Notes: generated from the letters alone by a model not told the origin. Shown: positions 34,801 through 43,353, numbered from the stretch's first letter. The stretch is DNA of 64,000 nucleotides from Gammaproteobacteria bacterium (GCA_029884455.1 JAOUHU010000001.1:62001-126000), one strand, 5' to 3'. Numbers and translations are program-made.

Positions 34801-35890
34801 GGGCGGGCATGATATGCCGGTACGCTACTGGAAAACGCCGACCGCGACCGGCGTCGGCCAGGCGCTGAGTACAAACGAGGATCGCATTTGGCCGCCCGCA
34901 GGTGACGCTGTTGTGGTCGCGACGCCGGATGCTCAATCACTTGTAATTGGCGATCGTCAGGGCGACGTGCACATATTTTCAACGTCTGGCGTGCGCGAGG
35001 CACTGCTGGCCGATAACGACGATGTCAGTTTCCTCGGGCACAATCGCAGGGTGCGCACTCTGGCGATGAGTCCGGATGGCGCAGCCGCCGCGAGCGCGGC
35101 GAACGACAATACAATTCGTGTCTGGAATACCGCGGATGGTTTGCCGCGACCATTTTTTGGGCATATCAGTGGCAACCCCATCGAACGCATGGTGTTTTCG
35201 CCAGACGCGACGCGCCTCGGCGTCTTGAGCAGCAACCAGGTGCATATCATTAATGCCGCGGATGGATCCGTACTGGTAGAACTGGCGCTCGGTGAGCCAC
35301 ACCAGGCGCTCGCATTTGACGACAAGTCGCAGTTGTACCTTGGCAGCGATAGTGGTTCGCTCAGCCTGCTACAGCAGACTGCCGGAGGCGACTGGGGCTT
35401 GCAGGTATTGTGGCAGGGTGGGGCTGGAATTCGCTGGCTCGAGGTTTCGCCGCGATCCCGTTTTCTTATTGTTGTCGATCAGAATAACCTTGCGCAGCAA
35501 TTCATCTTGGCCGAGGGGCACCTGGCAGCATCGCCTTTGCAGCTTCCCGGACCGGTCGAAGAAGTTCGATTTTCGCCGAACGGCTCGCGCGTATTATTCC
35601 GCACGGCGCGCTGGATACACCGTGCCAATTCGGCGCTATCGGGTCTGCGCTGGATCGATGCAGTGTTCGCGCCGCGTTCGATCAGCGCAGCGCGCATGGT
35701 GTTTGGTACTGCTGATACAGCATCGGCAGTCGCGGGTAGTCGCATATTTTTGCCGGTCACCAATGAAGGCTTTGTGCAATTGCTCGAGCTGCACTTCGAT
35801 AACAGCCACGGCGTTGGCCTGTTCGGCAACAGGGAAGAACTGGGCTCGGAATGGCGCCATCGCTTTGGCATGGACCAGGGCGACAACTAG
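31865..35890 (+). CDS. AAA-like ATPase with membrane helix, P-domain and beta-propeller
   Basis: This is a 1341-residue protein. Residues about 15-330 form an AAA-like (AAA_35 type) domain with Walker A-like APDRNGKSS (the first Gly is Ala) and Walker B VVVFVDEIQ. A membrane helix lies near 388-406 (VASILAIVFIPFWYT). Around residues 585-690 there is a proprotein-convertase P-domain (VGDLRIKLIAPSGR, GTWSLSVRDE). The rest (about 700-1300) is a WD40-like propeller with several WD-type strands such as VRVWDFQSG and IRVWNTADG. Such layouts suggest a STAND-like sensor. The P-domain and propeller would be on the far side of the membrane. Its last 4 bases overlap the convergent acyltransferase gene. 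Confidence 0.78.
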   Translation: MTENSDEHGPGERSMLDSTGEFFSVGTPLHAVRAGYVQRTADTVLYESINAGRYAHVIAPDRNGKSSLIAATAARLEMNGQKVAILDLEQIGGREAGSDEGRWYYSIAYRLLRQLRIRIDLHSWWQDKSMLSNRQRLLEFYSEIILQHVSERVVVFVDEIQCIAELEFADQLLSSIRAAHNARTTDPEFSRITFVLLGECDPVSLIGEPELSPFNVTQAVTLDDFSREDLDLFATELNLEPKSAAAALDRVYFWTAGQPYLTQKLARMIAREQLAAEQQADIVVHVDRIALRQLAGRAALHSEPHMSHMHRQIVNDERRREALLNLYGRICKNVHVATDLGSPLQRRLIAIGLVVIDEEGRLRVRNRLYESVFTTRWANENLPNNWRAPAIAVASILAIVFIPFWYTQLLPRDYVELLTADGTDLAVAASAYESLQAFPGHDDAANNLYRGFLQKRAALADDMLQIEALASLAEKLPAAGDLPTQMVAGFWDRKSSAAMRNELREEALLATLESLAIATPQRRNRAAMLISSDYPLLISSLSVGDQENIVFNPQNLLLTATSGSQVSQWTLGNQEFQRRENWPITALEVAPLVRRVIVDSAGTVRRIGLTINLSHARVGDLRIKLIAPSGRAVEVEPRVERASSNQDIRISSAQLQDLLGESITGTWSLSVRDEELSVAGQLVGWNLQLNSQGLVEDFQRGLNISDPVERETNQIWLSGDGKFAIARATQDDSARIWDLALAKPLRAVAVAEQEQFLGLSEDLRLLVTATQYTVNLWDTTSGDRVTTLDIGAASGSPKLTRNGTHLLAERRNAADTRFDLWSLSAATVTATLDVAGSPALVSLDETGTRIAIADHDRAVRVWDFQSGELLAQIDLAKQPSRIELAAGGQVLGVLFGREGAALWRIDNPKQALYEEFGRGDWSIVFAPSGTQVLIGRPRYGYQVHASSDGQLIGPAIDAGSSADTGRLLGFSADEQIILTGGHDMPVRYWKTPTATGVGQALSTNEDRIWPPAGDAVVVATPDAQSLVIGDRQGDVHIFSTSGVREALLADNDDVSFLGHNRRVRTLAMSPDGAAAASAANDNTIRVWNTADGLPRPFFGHISGNPIERMVFSPDATRLGVLSSNQVHIINAADGSVLVELALGEPHQALAFDDKSQLYLGSDSGSLSLLQQTAGGDWGLQVLWQGGAGIRWLEVSPRSRFLIVVDQNNLAQQFILAEGHLAASPLQLPGPVEEVRFSPNGSRVLFRTARWIHRANSALSGLRWIDAVFAPRSISAARMVFGTADTASAVAGSRIFLPVTNEGFVQLLELHFDNSHGVGLFGNREELGSEWRHRFGMDQGDN

Positions 35891-37770
35891 CGATCGTCAC
35901 CACGCTGCGTGCGAACCAGTAGTTCGAGCCGTTTCGCGGAAACGTCGGATGCCGCGACCGGGCCGCCGACGGTAACCGGCACCTTAGCGAATAGCCGACC
36001 CGGAATTTTGTGCAAAGCGCCATCCTTACGACGGCTGAACCAACTACCCCAAAGTTTGCCCAGCGAAACCGGAATTACCGGTACAGGTCGTCGTGCGATA
36101 ATTTTTTCAATGCCAGGGCGAAAGCGCTGCACATGGCCATCACGAGTGATTCCGCCCTCGGGAAATATGCAGACGACATTCCCTGCCGCCAGTTCCTGGT
36201 CCACCTGGTCGAAGGCGTCGTTCATTAGTTGCTCATCTTCCCTGGCGCCGGCGATTGGAATAGCTTTCATGTTGCGAAAGAAGAATCGCAACAGCGGAAT
36301 TTGAAAAATTTTGTAGTACATGACGAATCGCATTGGTCGCCGAATACAGCCGCTGAGCAGGATCGGGTCCATAAAGCTGACATGATTGCAGACTACGACG
36401 GCGGGTCCCTTGGGCGGAATGTTCTGCAAGCCGGTCGCTCGGACCCGGTACAGAATGTTTACTAGTAGCCAGGCAATAAACCGCATCAGGAATTCCGGCA
36501 GCAATGTGTAAATGTAGACGGCGACCAGGATATTGAGGATCGCCAGGACGACAAACAACTCCGGTACAGAGAAACCCGCCTGCAGAATCACTATCGACAG
36601 CAAAGATGCGACCACCATAAAAATGGAATTAATTATGTTGTTGGCGGCAATAACTCGCGATAACTGTTGTGGTTGCGAGCGCTTCTGTACGAGCGCATAC
36701 AATGGCACGCTGTAGAAACCGCCAAAGGCTCCGAGCATCGTCAGGTCTATTAGAATGCGCCAGGTCCCGGCGCGTGACAAAAACTCTGCAACCGAGTTAA
36801 CGGTGACCAGTTGCGCGTAAGGTTGTGCAAAGTAAAGGTCGATAGCGAACAGACTCAGGCCAATGGAACCAAAGGGTACCAGCCCGAGTTCGATACGATG
36901 TCCCGACATGCGTTCGCAAAGCAGCGAGCCAATGCCGACGCCAATTGCGAAGGCGACCAGCAACATGGTTGTTACAGCCTCGTTGCCGTTGAGAATGTCC
37001 AAGGTGTACGCCGGTAATTGTAAGGTCATGGCCGACGCGAAAAACCAAAACCACGAAATGCCAAGAATCGACAGGAATACGCTGCGGTCGGCCCGGGCAA
37101 AACCGACGATGCGCCAGGTTTCGGCCCAGGCGTTCAGGCTTATCTTCAGGCCAGGGTCGGCTGCTCGCGTCATCGGCACCTGTCGGCTGGCCAGGTAGCC
37201 GAGCAGTGCGAAGCCGATCAGGCAGCTGGCGATTACCGACTGGTGCGACGGATCGATAGCGACGGTTATGCCGCCGATAATCAAGCCGAGGATGATTGCG
37301 ATGTATGTCCCAGCCTCGACCACGGCATTGCCACCAACCAGCTCGTCATTGTCAAGCTGCTGCGGCAGGTAGGCATATTTGACCGGGCCGAACAGGGTCG
37401 ACTGGCAACCCATGAGAAACAGCACCAATAGCAGCAGCGTATAGCTCTCGCTAATGAATGCATATGCGGCGATCAGCATGAGTAAGACTTCAAGTAACTT
37501 GATACGGCGCATGAGCACCGATTTTTCAAACTTGTCCGCCAATTGGCCGGCCGTAGCGGAGAGCAGGAAAAATGGCAGGATGAAAAGTGCGCCCGCGACA
37601 TTCGCCAACTGGACGTGATTCATGCCGGCAACCAGGATGCCCTGAAACGTGATCAGGTTGATCAGGCCATTGCGAAATACGTTGTCGTTGAGTGCACCTA
37701 GGAACTGGGTCACAAAATATGGCGCAAAGCGACGTTGTCCGAGGAGCGAAAACTGGTTGGACTCTGACAC
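35887..37770 (-). CDS. MFS transporter fused to 1-acylglycerol-3-phosphate acyltransferase
   Basis: This 627-residue protein has about twelve membrane helices in its first ~400 residues, in the style of the lysophospholipid transporter LplT (FVTQFLGALNDNVFRN is typical), then a PlsC-type acyltransferase domain with the catalytic block VCNHVSFMDPIL and the later FPEGGITRDG. It should flip lysophospholipids inward and reacylate them. The acyl-ACP synthetase domain of the full LplT-Aas arrangement is not included. I chose the GTG at 37770, next to the conserved N-terminal block; a GTG at 37848 gives 26 more residues. It is convergent with the ATPase gene and divergent from the EexN-like lipoprotein. 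Confidence 0.88.
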   Translation of the reverse strand: MSESNQFSLLGQRRFAPYFVTQFLGALNDNVFRNGLINLITFQGILVAGMNHVQLANVAGALFILPFFLLSATAGQLADKFEKSVLMRRIKLLEVLLMLIAAYAFISESYTLLLLVLFLMGCQSTLFGPVKYAYLPQQLDNDELVGGNAVVEAGTYIAIILGLIIGGITVAIDPSHQSVIASCLIGFALLGYLASRQVPMTRAADPGLKISLNAWAETWRIVGFARADRSVFLSILGISWFWFFASAMTLQLPAYTLDILNGNEAVTTMLLVAFAIGVGIGSLLCERMSGHRIELGLVPFGSIGLSLFAIDLYFAQPYAQLVTVNSVAEFLSRAGTWRILIDLTMLGAFGGFYSVPLYALVQKRSQPQQLSRVIAANNIINSIFMVVASLLSIVILQAGFSVPELFVVLAILNILVAVYIYTLLPEFLMRFIAWLLVNILYRVRATGLQNIPPKGPAVVVCNHVSFMDPILLSGCIRRPMRFVMYYKIFQIPLLRFFFRNMKAIPIAGAREDEQLMNDAFDQVDQELAAGNVVCIFPEGGITRDGHVQRFRPGIEKIIARRPVPVIPVSLGKLWGSWFSRRKDGALHKIPGRLFAKVPVTVGGPVAASDVSAKRLELLVRTQRGDDR

Positions 37771-37938
37771 GTGCAATAATCCACAGCGAAATTCGGCGAT
37801 ACTATAGCCTGAAAGCGCCGCGCCGGGCGGCGAAAACTGCGAACTCACGCCATTTTTGCGGCGCTGCGCGATGTTATCATCCGCCGAACCAGCGACTAAA
37901 ATCTATTGTTTGCAGACCTGATTGAGCCTACGTAGGTA

Positions 37939-38598
37939 ATGTTCAAAAACTACGCACCGTTGCTGCTCTGCAGCGCATTCACCGTCCAGGGTTGCGGCCC
38001 GGACCATGGCGAAGCGCGTTCGGTACAGGAATTTCTCGATAACCCGCTTTTCCTCGAAGCGGCCGTGGTGCGTTGTTCGCAAAATCGTTCCGAAACGCGT
38101 TATGCCGCGGAGTGCGTCAATGCCCGCCAGGCCGTCTCAATTATTGAGGCTCGCGAAGAGCGTGCACGTCGTGACCTGCTCGAGGCCGAGTCGGAATTGA
38201 AGCGCGACGCACTGCGGCGCACACAGGCCGCTGCTGCCGAGGCTCGTCGTCGCGCCGCAGAGGCCGAACAGTTGCGAAAGGAAGCGGAGTACCTGGCTCA
38301 ATTCGGTATTACGCCGCCCCCAGCAACCGACAGCGACGAGCCGTTGAAAGCAAATGTGCCCGGAGCGGTGATTCCGGCAGCGAACTCATCAGGCCAGTCA
38401 GCACCGTCGCAACAGCGTGACGACACGCCGCCGGTAATATTCGAGGAACCGGTACGCCCTGCGGCTGAATCAATTCCGGCGACCGACGGCGGCAACGCGC
38501 CGGCCGTGCGCAATGACCAAGCAGCGGACAACATCCAGCCTGACCTGGATGCGGTGCGTGAAGAATTACGTCGGCGCCAGGATGGCGACAGTCAGTAA
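37939..38598 (+). CDS. EexN-like lipoprotein with coiled coil
   Basis: This 219-residue protein has a signal peptide ending in the lipobox QGC (Cys 19). Immediately after it comes RSVQEFLDNPLFLEAAV..C, followed by an AECVNARQA motif, which resembles the EexN family of entry-exclusion-type lipoproteins. A charged coiled coil follows (about residues 78-120) and then a Pro/Ala-rich tail. In conjugative plasmids EexN blocks incoming mating pairs; here no conjugation gene is nearby, so only the domain resemblance is claimed. The CCTACGTAGG palindrome at 37927-37936 lies directly before the start. Confidence 0.72.
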   Translation: MFKNYAPLLLCSAFTVQGCGPDHGEARSVQEFLDNPLFLEAAVVRCSQNRSETRYAAECVNARQAVSIIEAREERARRDLLEAESELKRDALRRTQAAAAEARRRAAEAEQLRKEAEYLAQFGITPPPATDSDEPLKANVPGAVIPAANSSGQSAPSQQRDDTPPVIFEEPVRPAAESIPATDGGNAPAVRNDQAADNIQPDLDAVREELRRRQDGDSQ

Positions 38599-38613
38599 GG
38601 CCGAACGCCGGAT

Positions 38614-39405
38614 CTATTCTTCGGGGTCTGGCATTCCAAACGTGCGCACTTCGGCCTGATCCTCTGCCGTGGCAGCGGGCGCGACAGAAGTACCGCTTTG
38701 CATACCCGGCGTGGTCGGCAGGCGACGCGTCTGCGCTGTCAGGATCTGCACAAAAGTGTTGGCAATGTCCGGAGCAATATTGGGCGAACTCGCGAATATT
38801 CTTTCCGGCGACATATTGGTTGCGCCATAGAAGCGGACATTCGCGTCGCGATCCATGGTCACCCCGGACCCCTCAAGTGATACTCCGGCAAACAAACCGC
38901 GGCTACGTGAATACGATAAGACTTCAGCTTCGAAAGCCAGGTCAGTGGCGGCGGCAGCGGCACGCCCGACCGGCCCCGCCGCAACTGAAGCACCGCCACC
39001 TAGCGTGAGCTTGCCATTTTCAATATCCGAAACGCCCTTGCGGGTTTTGAATACCAGGATGACGTCGGCTGATTCCACACCTGCCTGCCAGCCGACACTG
39101 CCGGCTGTTAACGTGACAAATGCCGGATTACTCCACGAATTGTCATCCTGACGCACTACGATAATACCTTTGCCACGACGAGCACCGAGAACGAAGCCCG
39201 CTTTGATGACATCCGGAATCACAGCAACGGCGTAGGCGCGGGCCAGAAGCGATGGTGGAATGGTTTTTTCCGGAATCCGCAGGAACTGATCCAGCACGTC
39301 GGCTGCGTCCGCAACCCGCTGTTCTTCGCGAGTCGCCGCAGCAACCGGTATTGCGACAACCAGCGCCAATAGCGCCAGCAGGGACTTGAGGCTTAAATCA
39401 TGCAT
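38614..39405 (-). CDS. SYLF-domain lipid-binding protein
   Basis: This 263-residue protein has a signal peptide (MHDLSLKSLLALLALVVAIP...) and a SYLF/YSC84-type domain with AYAVAVIPDVIKAGFVLGARRGKG and the FKTRKGVSDI, TLGGGASVAAGPVGR segments. SYLF proteins bind phosphoinositides or other lipids and are often periplasmic in bacteria. The start ATG 39405 overlaps the end of the M48 peptidase gene by 8 bases, so the three minus-strand genes LemA, M48 and SYLF form one operon. Longer upstream frames would lack a signal peptide. Confidence 0.88.
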   Translation of the reverse strand: MHDLSLKSLLALLALVVAIPVAAATREEQRVADAADVLDQFLRIPEKTIPPSLLARAYAVAVIPDVIKAGFVLGARRGKGIIVVRQDDNSWSNPAFVTLTAGSVGWQAGVESADVILVFKTRKGVSDIENGKLTLGGGASVAAGPVGRAAAAATDLAFEAEVLSYSRSRGLFAGVSLEGSGVTMDRDANVRFYGATNMSPERIFASSPNIAPDIANTFVQILTAQTRRLPTTPGMQSGTSVAPAATAEDQAEVRTFGMPDPEE

Positions 39406-41362
39406 ATTTGTTGGAACCAGATTCGGGGGCGGAGTTCCATGATACGCCAATTTGTGGAGGCAGCGGAATTTCAAGGCTGGCGCAAATAGCGCGCACCAGC
39501 TCGGCCTCGGCAACCGCAAGCTGCCCGTCGTGCACAACGACTTGTGTCACCGCATCCAAAAGCATCTGGCGCCCGGCACCGTTAAGGGCGATCAGCTGGT
39601 CGAGATTCTGGTCCAGTTCCGTGACTGAAAGTTCGTGATCAGCAGCGTATTCGCAGGACTCACCCCAGCTGCCGAACACACTGAGCCCCGCATGAAATGC
39701 CGCTTCACCATCCCGGTCATTGCCGTGACCATGATGCGCGACAAGGCGTAACAGTTCGACCGCGGCATTCCGCACGACCGTGCGATTTACACGCAGCGTG
39801 CGCCGCTGATGGGACGGATCAATACTGTGGCGCAAGTTGCCGGTGAGAACGCGGTACACACAGTATTCATGCAGGTCAATTACGCCATCCATCTCGATCA
39901 GTCGCTGTGCCAGTTCGATCAGGTAAGCAAGCTGCGGTGCGGGTCGCCGCCGCAGCGACGGAAACGCAATTTCCAGCAGTGGCAATCGATACTCGGGCGC
40001 CAAATTCTGCAGTTTGTCGAAATACTGCCGTACCAGGCGCGCGCGCTGCTCGCCCAGGCGCTCGGTGTTTAGTGCCAGCTGTCGCTGCAAAACCCTGCCG
40101 CTGCGATCCAGCATCAATGCAATCACCAGCAGATAGGATAATTCGGCCGAATGTGCGGCATCGTACAAGACATCGGGCAGGTCTTGACGCACCTGTGCGG
40201 CGAATGCCACATGCTGTTCGGTCGGGCGACCGACCGAATCGCTGATCGATTTGGTCGATATACCCGATCTGGAAGGAGCCGCGGCGAAGGCGGCAGGCTC
40301 TGCATCCTGCGCGGCGATCGTAATATTGTCTCGATCGCGCATGCTGACGTGCGGGTAGTCGGTTTCCCTGAAGCTCGGGTCCAGGGCGCGTATGCGCTCG
40401 GTCAGTGGCGGGTGCGTTGCGAACAGGCCACGGAGTCGCGAGCCCGTGCCGAACAGCATGTGGCTGACCTCTTCCGGGTCGGTCGATCGAATCAGGGAAC
40501 CTGCTGCAAAACCGCCAATCTTCTTTAGTGCGTTAGCGAGCCCGCTGCTTTGCCGTGTGAACTGAACCGAGCTGGCATCGGCCAGGTATTCGCGCTGCCG
40601 CGACACACCGGCCTTGATGACACGCGCGAAAAAAACGCCCACCGCGCCGAGTATGCTCAGGCCAAGACCGAGCAACAGCACAACGGGCACACCTTTGCCG
40701 CGTCGCGAGCCAGAACCTGAATAACGCAGGCCGCGCAATAACATGCGGCCCATCAGGCCGATTGACATGATGCCAAACAAAACCCCCATCAGGCGAATAT
40801 TCAGGCGCATGTCACCGTTCAAAATGTGGCTGAATTCGTGTCCTATAACGCCCTGCAATTCATCACGATCGAGTAATTCCAACGCGCCGCGCGTGACGGC
40901 AACCGCTGCATCTCCGGGGGCAAAGCCCGCGGCAAACGCATTAATGCCATTTTCCCGCTCGAGCACGTATATTTCAGGGACTGGCACGCCCGACGCGATG
41001 GCCATTTCCTCTACAACATTTCGCAGCCGGCTGCGCAAGGGATCGGTCGTTGCTGGCGAAACGAGTGTGCCACCTACCTGCTGCGCAACATGGCTGCCGC
41101 CACTCGATAAAGTTGCAGTCTTGTAGAGTGTCGCGCCTGCAATAAACAGGGTGGTGATGATGGCGGTACCGATCATCGTCCGCGCTTGTACGTTAACGAA
41201 TTCAGCGAGTGAAAAAGGCTGGCCGGAGAGGTAAGGGTCATACAGCACCGCACCGGCGACCAACGACACGCCAACGACGATTAGCGCAGTAGCCAACAGG
41301 TACAGAGTGACCAGCCGCCGGCTGGACCGGCGCGCCTGGTCCTGAACTGCGAAAAAATTCAC
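39398..41362 (-). CDS. M48-family membrane metalloprotease (HtpX-like) with C-terminal extension
   Basis: This 654-residue protein has two N-terminal membrane helices (about 17-40 and 60-80), then an M48 peptidase domain with the zinc motif HEFSH (residues 175-179) and a downstream GDMRLN. A membrane segment follows near residues 225-245. The C-terminal ~330 residues lie beyond the peptidase and include a helical region with AYLIELAQRLIEMDGVIDLHE, which looks like a TerB-type helical domain. It is longer than HtpX (about 290 residues). It probably degrades misfolded membrane proteins. The neighbour LemA is a common partner of such proteases. Confidence 0.87.
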   Translation of the reverse strand: MNFFAVQDQARRSSRRLVTLYLLATALIVVGVSLVAGAVLYDPYLSGQPFSLAEFVNVQARTMIGTAIITTLFIAGATLYKTATLSSGGSHVAQQVGGTLVSPATTDPLRSRLRNVVEEMAIASGVPVPEIYVLERENGINAFAAGFAPGDAAVAVTRGALELLDRDELQGVIGHEFSHILNGDMRLNIRLMGVLFGIMSIGLMGRMLLRGLRYSGSGSRRGKGVPVVLLLGLGLSILGAVGVFFARVIKAGVSRQREYLADASSVQFTRQSSGLANALKKIGGFAAGSLIRSTDPEEVSHMLFGTGSRLRGLFATHPPLTERIRALDPSFRETDYPHVSMRDRDNITIAAQDAEPAAFAAAPSRSGISTKSISDSVGRPTEQHVAFAAQVRQDLPDVLYDAAHSAELSYLLVIALMLDRSGRVLQRQLALNTERLGEQRARLVRQYFDKLQNLAPEYRLPLLEIAFPSLRRRPAPQLAYLIELAQRLIEMDGVIDLHEYCVYRVLTGNLRHSIDPSHQRRTLRVNRTVVRNAAVELLRLVAHHGHGNDRDGEAAFHAGLSVFGSWGESCEYAADHELSVTELDQNLDQLIALNGAGRQMLLDAVTQVVVHDGQLAVAEAELVRAICASLEIPLPPQIGVSWNSAPESGSNKYA

Positions 41363-41395
41363 TGTCTGCCTGCTGTTAGGTGCACTCTGCGCGGA

Positions 41396-41986
41396 CTAGG
41401 TAAAACGAACCTCAGGTGCAGCCCGCATTTCTTTTGCTTCAATTTCCAGAAAGCTGGCAAGGTCGAAGCTGAAAAACCGCGCAATAACGTTGTTCGGAAA
41501 GCTTTGTGCGGAATTGTTGTACTGCAGTACCGTGTCATTGAAAGCCTGGCGCGCAAACGCGACTTTGTTCTCGGTGCTGGCAAGCTCTTCCTGTAATTGC
41601 ATCATATTTTGATTAGCCTTGAGATCAGGATAAGCTTCCGAGAGGGCGAACAAACGGCCTAGTATGCTGGTCAAAGCACCTTCGGAGGCGCCCAGTTGCT
41701 GCATTGCCTGGGCATTCGCCGGATCGGCTTTGGCAGCATCAAGGCTGGATGCAGCTGAGTTGCGAGCGCTGATAACGGCCTCCAGCGTTTCTCGCTCATG
41801 CTTCATATAGCCCTTGACCATTTCGACCAGGTTGGGAATCAGGTCGTAGCGTCGCGTAAGCTGTACATCGATTTGTGCGAACGCGTTCTTGACACGATTG
41901 CGTTCATTGATGAGGCGGTTATATATGCCAATTGCCCAAAAAACGACGGCGGCGATGATCGCGAGGAAAACAACGAATGAAGTCAC
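41396..41986 (-). CDS. LemA family protein
   Basis: This 196-residue membrane protein starts MTSFVVFLAIIAAVVFWAI with one N-terminal helix, followed by the LemA helical bundle (INERNRVKNAFAQIDVQLTRRYDLIPNLVE). The start is the GTG at 41986, set by AAGGAG eight bases upstream. LemA proteins are often encoded beside M48 proteases, as here, with unclear roles. The reading frame continues upstream to 42109, but this lacks homology and overlaps the ApbE gene. Confidence 0.92.
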   Translation of the reverse strand: MTSFVVFLAIIAAVVFWAIGIYNRLINERNRVKNAFAQIDVQLTRRYDLIPNLVEMVKGYMKHERETLEAVISARNSAASSLDAAKADPANAQAMQQLGASEGALTSILGRLFALSEAYPDLKANQNMMQLQEELASTENKVAFARQAFNDTVLQYNNSAQSFPNNVIARFFSFDLASFLEIEAKEMRAAPEVRFT

Positions 41987-41994
41987 TGTCACAC

Positions 41995-42000
41995 TCCTTG
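41995..42000 (-). promoter_or_regulatory. Ribosome-binding site deciding the LemA start
   Basis: AAGGAG on the minus strand lies eight bases before GTG 41986, so the shorter 196-residue LemA is favoured over the longer frame that runs into the divergent ApbE gene. Confidence 0.8.
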
Positions 42001-42012
42001 TCGAAGTACAGA

Positions 42013-43011
42013 ATGGACAAGCATAGCGCTCACCTACAGCTAACTCTAGTGATTGTGGCGTTCCTGCTGCTTGCCATGCCGGTACGGGCGGACTGGTATG
42101 CCGATGCAAGGCCGCTGATGGGTACCGAAGTCAGTGTGCGTCTCTGGCATGAGGATGCAGACACAGGCCGGCGCCTGGTCGAAGACATTTTTGCGGAAGC
42201 CAACCGCATCGACCTGCTCATGAGCACCTATAAGGAAGACAGCCGTATCTCAGAAATCAACCGGCACGCTGCATCCGCACCCGTGGTCGCCGGCGAGGAG
42301 TTGTTGCAGCTTATTCAACGTGCACTCGATGTTTCTGTTCTGACCGCGGGCGCCTTCGACATCACTTATGACAGCGTCGGTCAGCACTACGATTTCCGTA
42401 CACATCAGCGGCCAGATGCGGCAACTGTTGAGGCCGCGCGGGCGTTGATCGATTACCGGTTGGTGCGGCTCGATGTCGCGGCTGGCACTGTGGCATTCGC
42501 AGCGCAAGGTGTGCGCATTAACCTCGGCGGAATAGCCAAAGGCTATGTGGTCGAGCGTGGTGTCACACTGCTGCGGGCAGCGGGCGTGCAACATGCCGTG
42601 GTCACGGCCGGCGGCGATTCCCGGTTGCTTGGCGACCGCCGCGGCCAGCCCTGGATGGTCGGTATCCGCGATCCGCGCAAGGACGGCAACGTGGCGATGA
42701 CGGTGCCTTTGCAGGATGAGGCCGTGTCAACTTCCGGGGACTACGAACGCTACTTCGATGAGGATGGCGTGCGCTACCACCACATCATCAGCCCCAGCAC
42801 CGGCAATCCTGCCAGCGGCGTACACAGTGCGACTGTCATCGGCCCGGATGGTGTCATGACCGACGCCTTGTCCACCTCGGTGTTCGTAATGGGGGTAGAC
42901 CGTGGGCTGCGCCTGATCGCTACCTTGTCGGGGTACGAGGCAATTGTGATCGATGACCAGGGCCAGATTTACTTCTCGGACGGCCTGACGCCGCCCTCAG
43001 GGGCGTTGTAA
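42013..43011 (+). CDS. apbE: FAD:protein FMN transferase (ApbE)
   Basis: This 332-residue periplasmic enzyme has an N-terminal hydrophobic signal (LTLVIVAFLLLAMPVRA) and the ApbE signature MGTEVSVR, INLGGIAKGYVVERG and a C-terminal HHIISPSTGNPA motif. It uses FAD to attach FMN covalently to threonines of electron-transfer proteins such as NqrB/NqrC or RnfD/RnfG. No nqr or rnf genes lie in the window. ATG 42013 is favoured over an upstream start at 41977 that overlaps LemA. The two genes are divergent with overlapping leaders. Confidence 0.9.
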   Translation: MDKHSAHLQLTLVIVAFLLLAMPVRADWYADARPLMGTEVSVRLWHEDADTGRRLVEDIFAEANRIDLLMSTYKEDSRISEINRHAASAPVVAGEELLQLIQRALDVSVLTAGAFDITYDSVGQHYDFRTHQRPDAATVEAARALIDYRLVRLDVAAGTVAFAAQGVRINLGGIAKGYVVERGVTLLRAAGVQHAVVTAGGDSRLLGDRRGQPWMVGIRDPRKDGNVAMTVPLQDEAVSTSGDYERYFDEDGVRYHHIISPSTGNPASGVHSATVIGPDGVMTDALSTSVFVMGVDRGLRLIATLSGYEAIVIDDQGQIYFSDGLTPPSGAL

Positions 43012-43147
43012 AAAAACTATCGATCTGTCGCCGAATACAGACGAATATTCACTTTAAATTCAGCGAGGTATGCCTATCATAGACATTCTTGCAGGACCTG
43101 TTTCCAGTCCTTAAGTTGCGCTGGAACAATGTGCATTCAAGCTGTGT

Positions 43148-43180
43148 GCGGCAGAAATCGCAGGTGCGGCGCTCTGCCGC
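43148..43180 (+). promoter_or_regulatory. Perfect 8-bp hairpin in the tlpA leader
   Basis: GCGGCAGA (43148-43155) pairs perfectly with TCTGCCGC (43173-43180) around a 17-base loop. It lies immediately before AGGAG and the small reading frame, so it could affect translation of that frame. I could not match it to a known riboswitch class. Confidence 0.45.
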
Positions 43181-43192
43181 AGGAGTGTCGTT

Positions 43193-43297
43193 ATGTTTAG
43201 GCAGGACCGGCCATTTGTGACAATCATCACGGCCCCAACCGCGTCCGGGCTGTCAACATGCGTGGTCTGTGACATTGTCGCTTCAAGACTGCCCTAA
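43193..43297 (+). CDS. Possible 34-residue leader peptide
   Basis: An ATG preceded by AGGAG (43181-43185, seven-base spacing) opens a 34-codon frame ending in TAA. The peptide starts MFRQDRPF and contains a CVVC motif near residues 23-26. It lies 56 bases before the TlpA start. The good spacing supports translation, but nothing else does. It may be a leader peptide or a chance frame. Confidence 0.3.
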   Translation: MFRQDRPFVTIITAPTASGLSTCVVCDIVASRLP

Positions 43298-43353
43298 AGG
43301 GTGGCGGTCGCCCCATGGATGGAATCCCGGTAAACCGGCAAGGAAGATAAACA

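Larger units (their letters stand above)
43012..43353 (+). other. 340-base spacer with a structured leader and a small ORF
   Basis: This is the longest gene-poor stretch of the window. It holds no large reading frame. It contains a perfect 8-bp hairpin (43148-43180), a possible 34-codon reading frame with a good ribosome-binding site (43193-43297), and a CCCTAAAGGG palindrome (43292-43301). An AT-rich area at 43045-43080 (TTTAAA, TATCAT) may contain a promoter. It lies upstream of the TlpA gene and so could be its long 5' leader. Confidence 0.6.

Noticed and set aside
37927-37936. CCTACGTAGG palindrome as an operator
   Set aside because: A single 10-bp palindrome next to a start is expected by chance at this scale and nothing else supports it.
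43012-43353. A c-di-GMP or cobalamin riboswitch before tlpA
   Set aside because: I could not find the conserved cores of these classes; only generic hairpins are visible.
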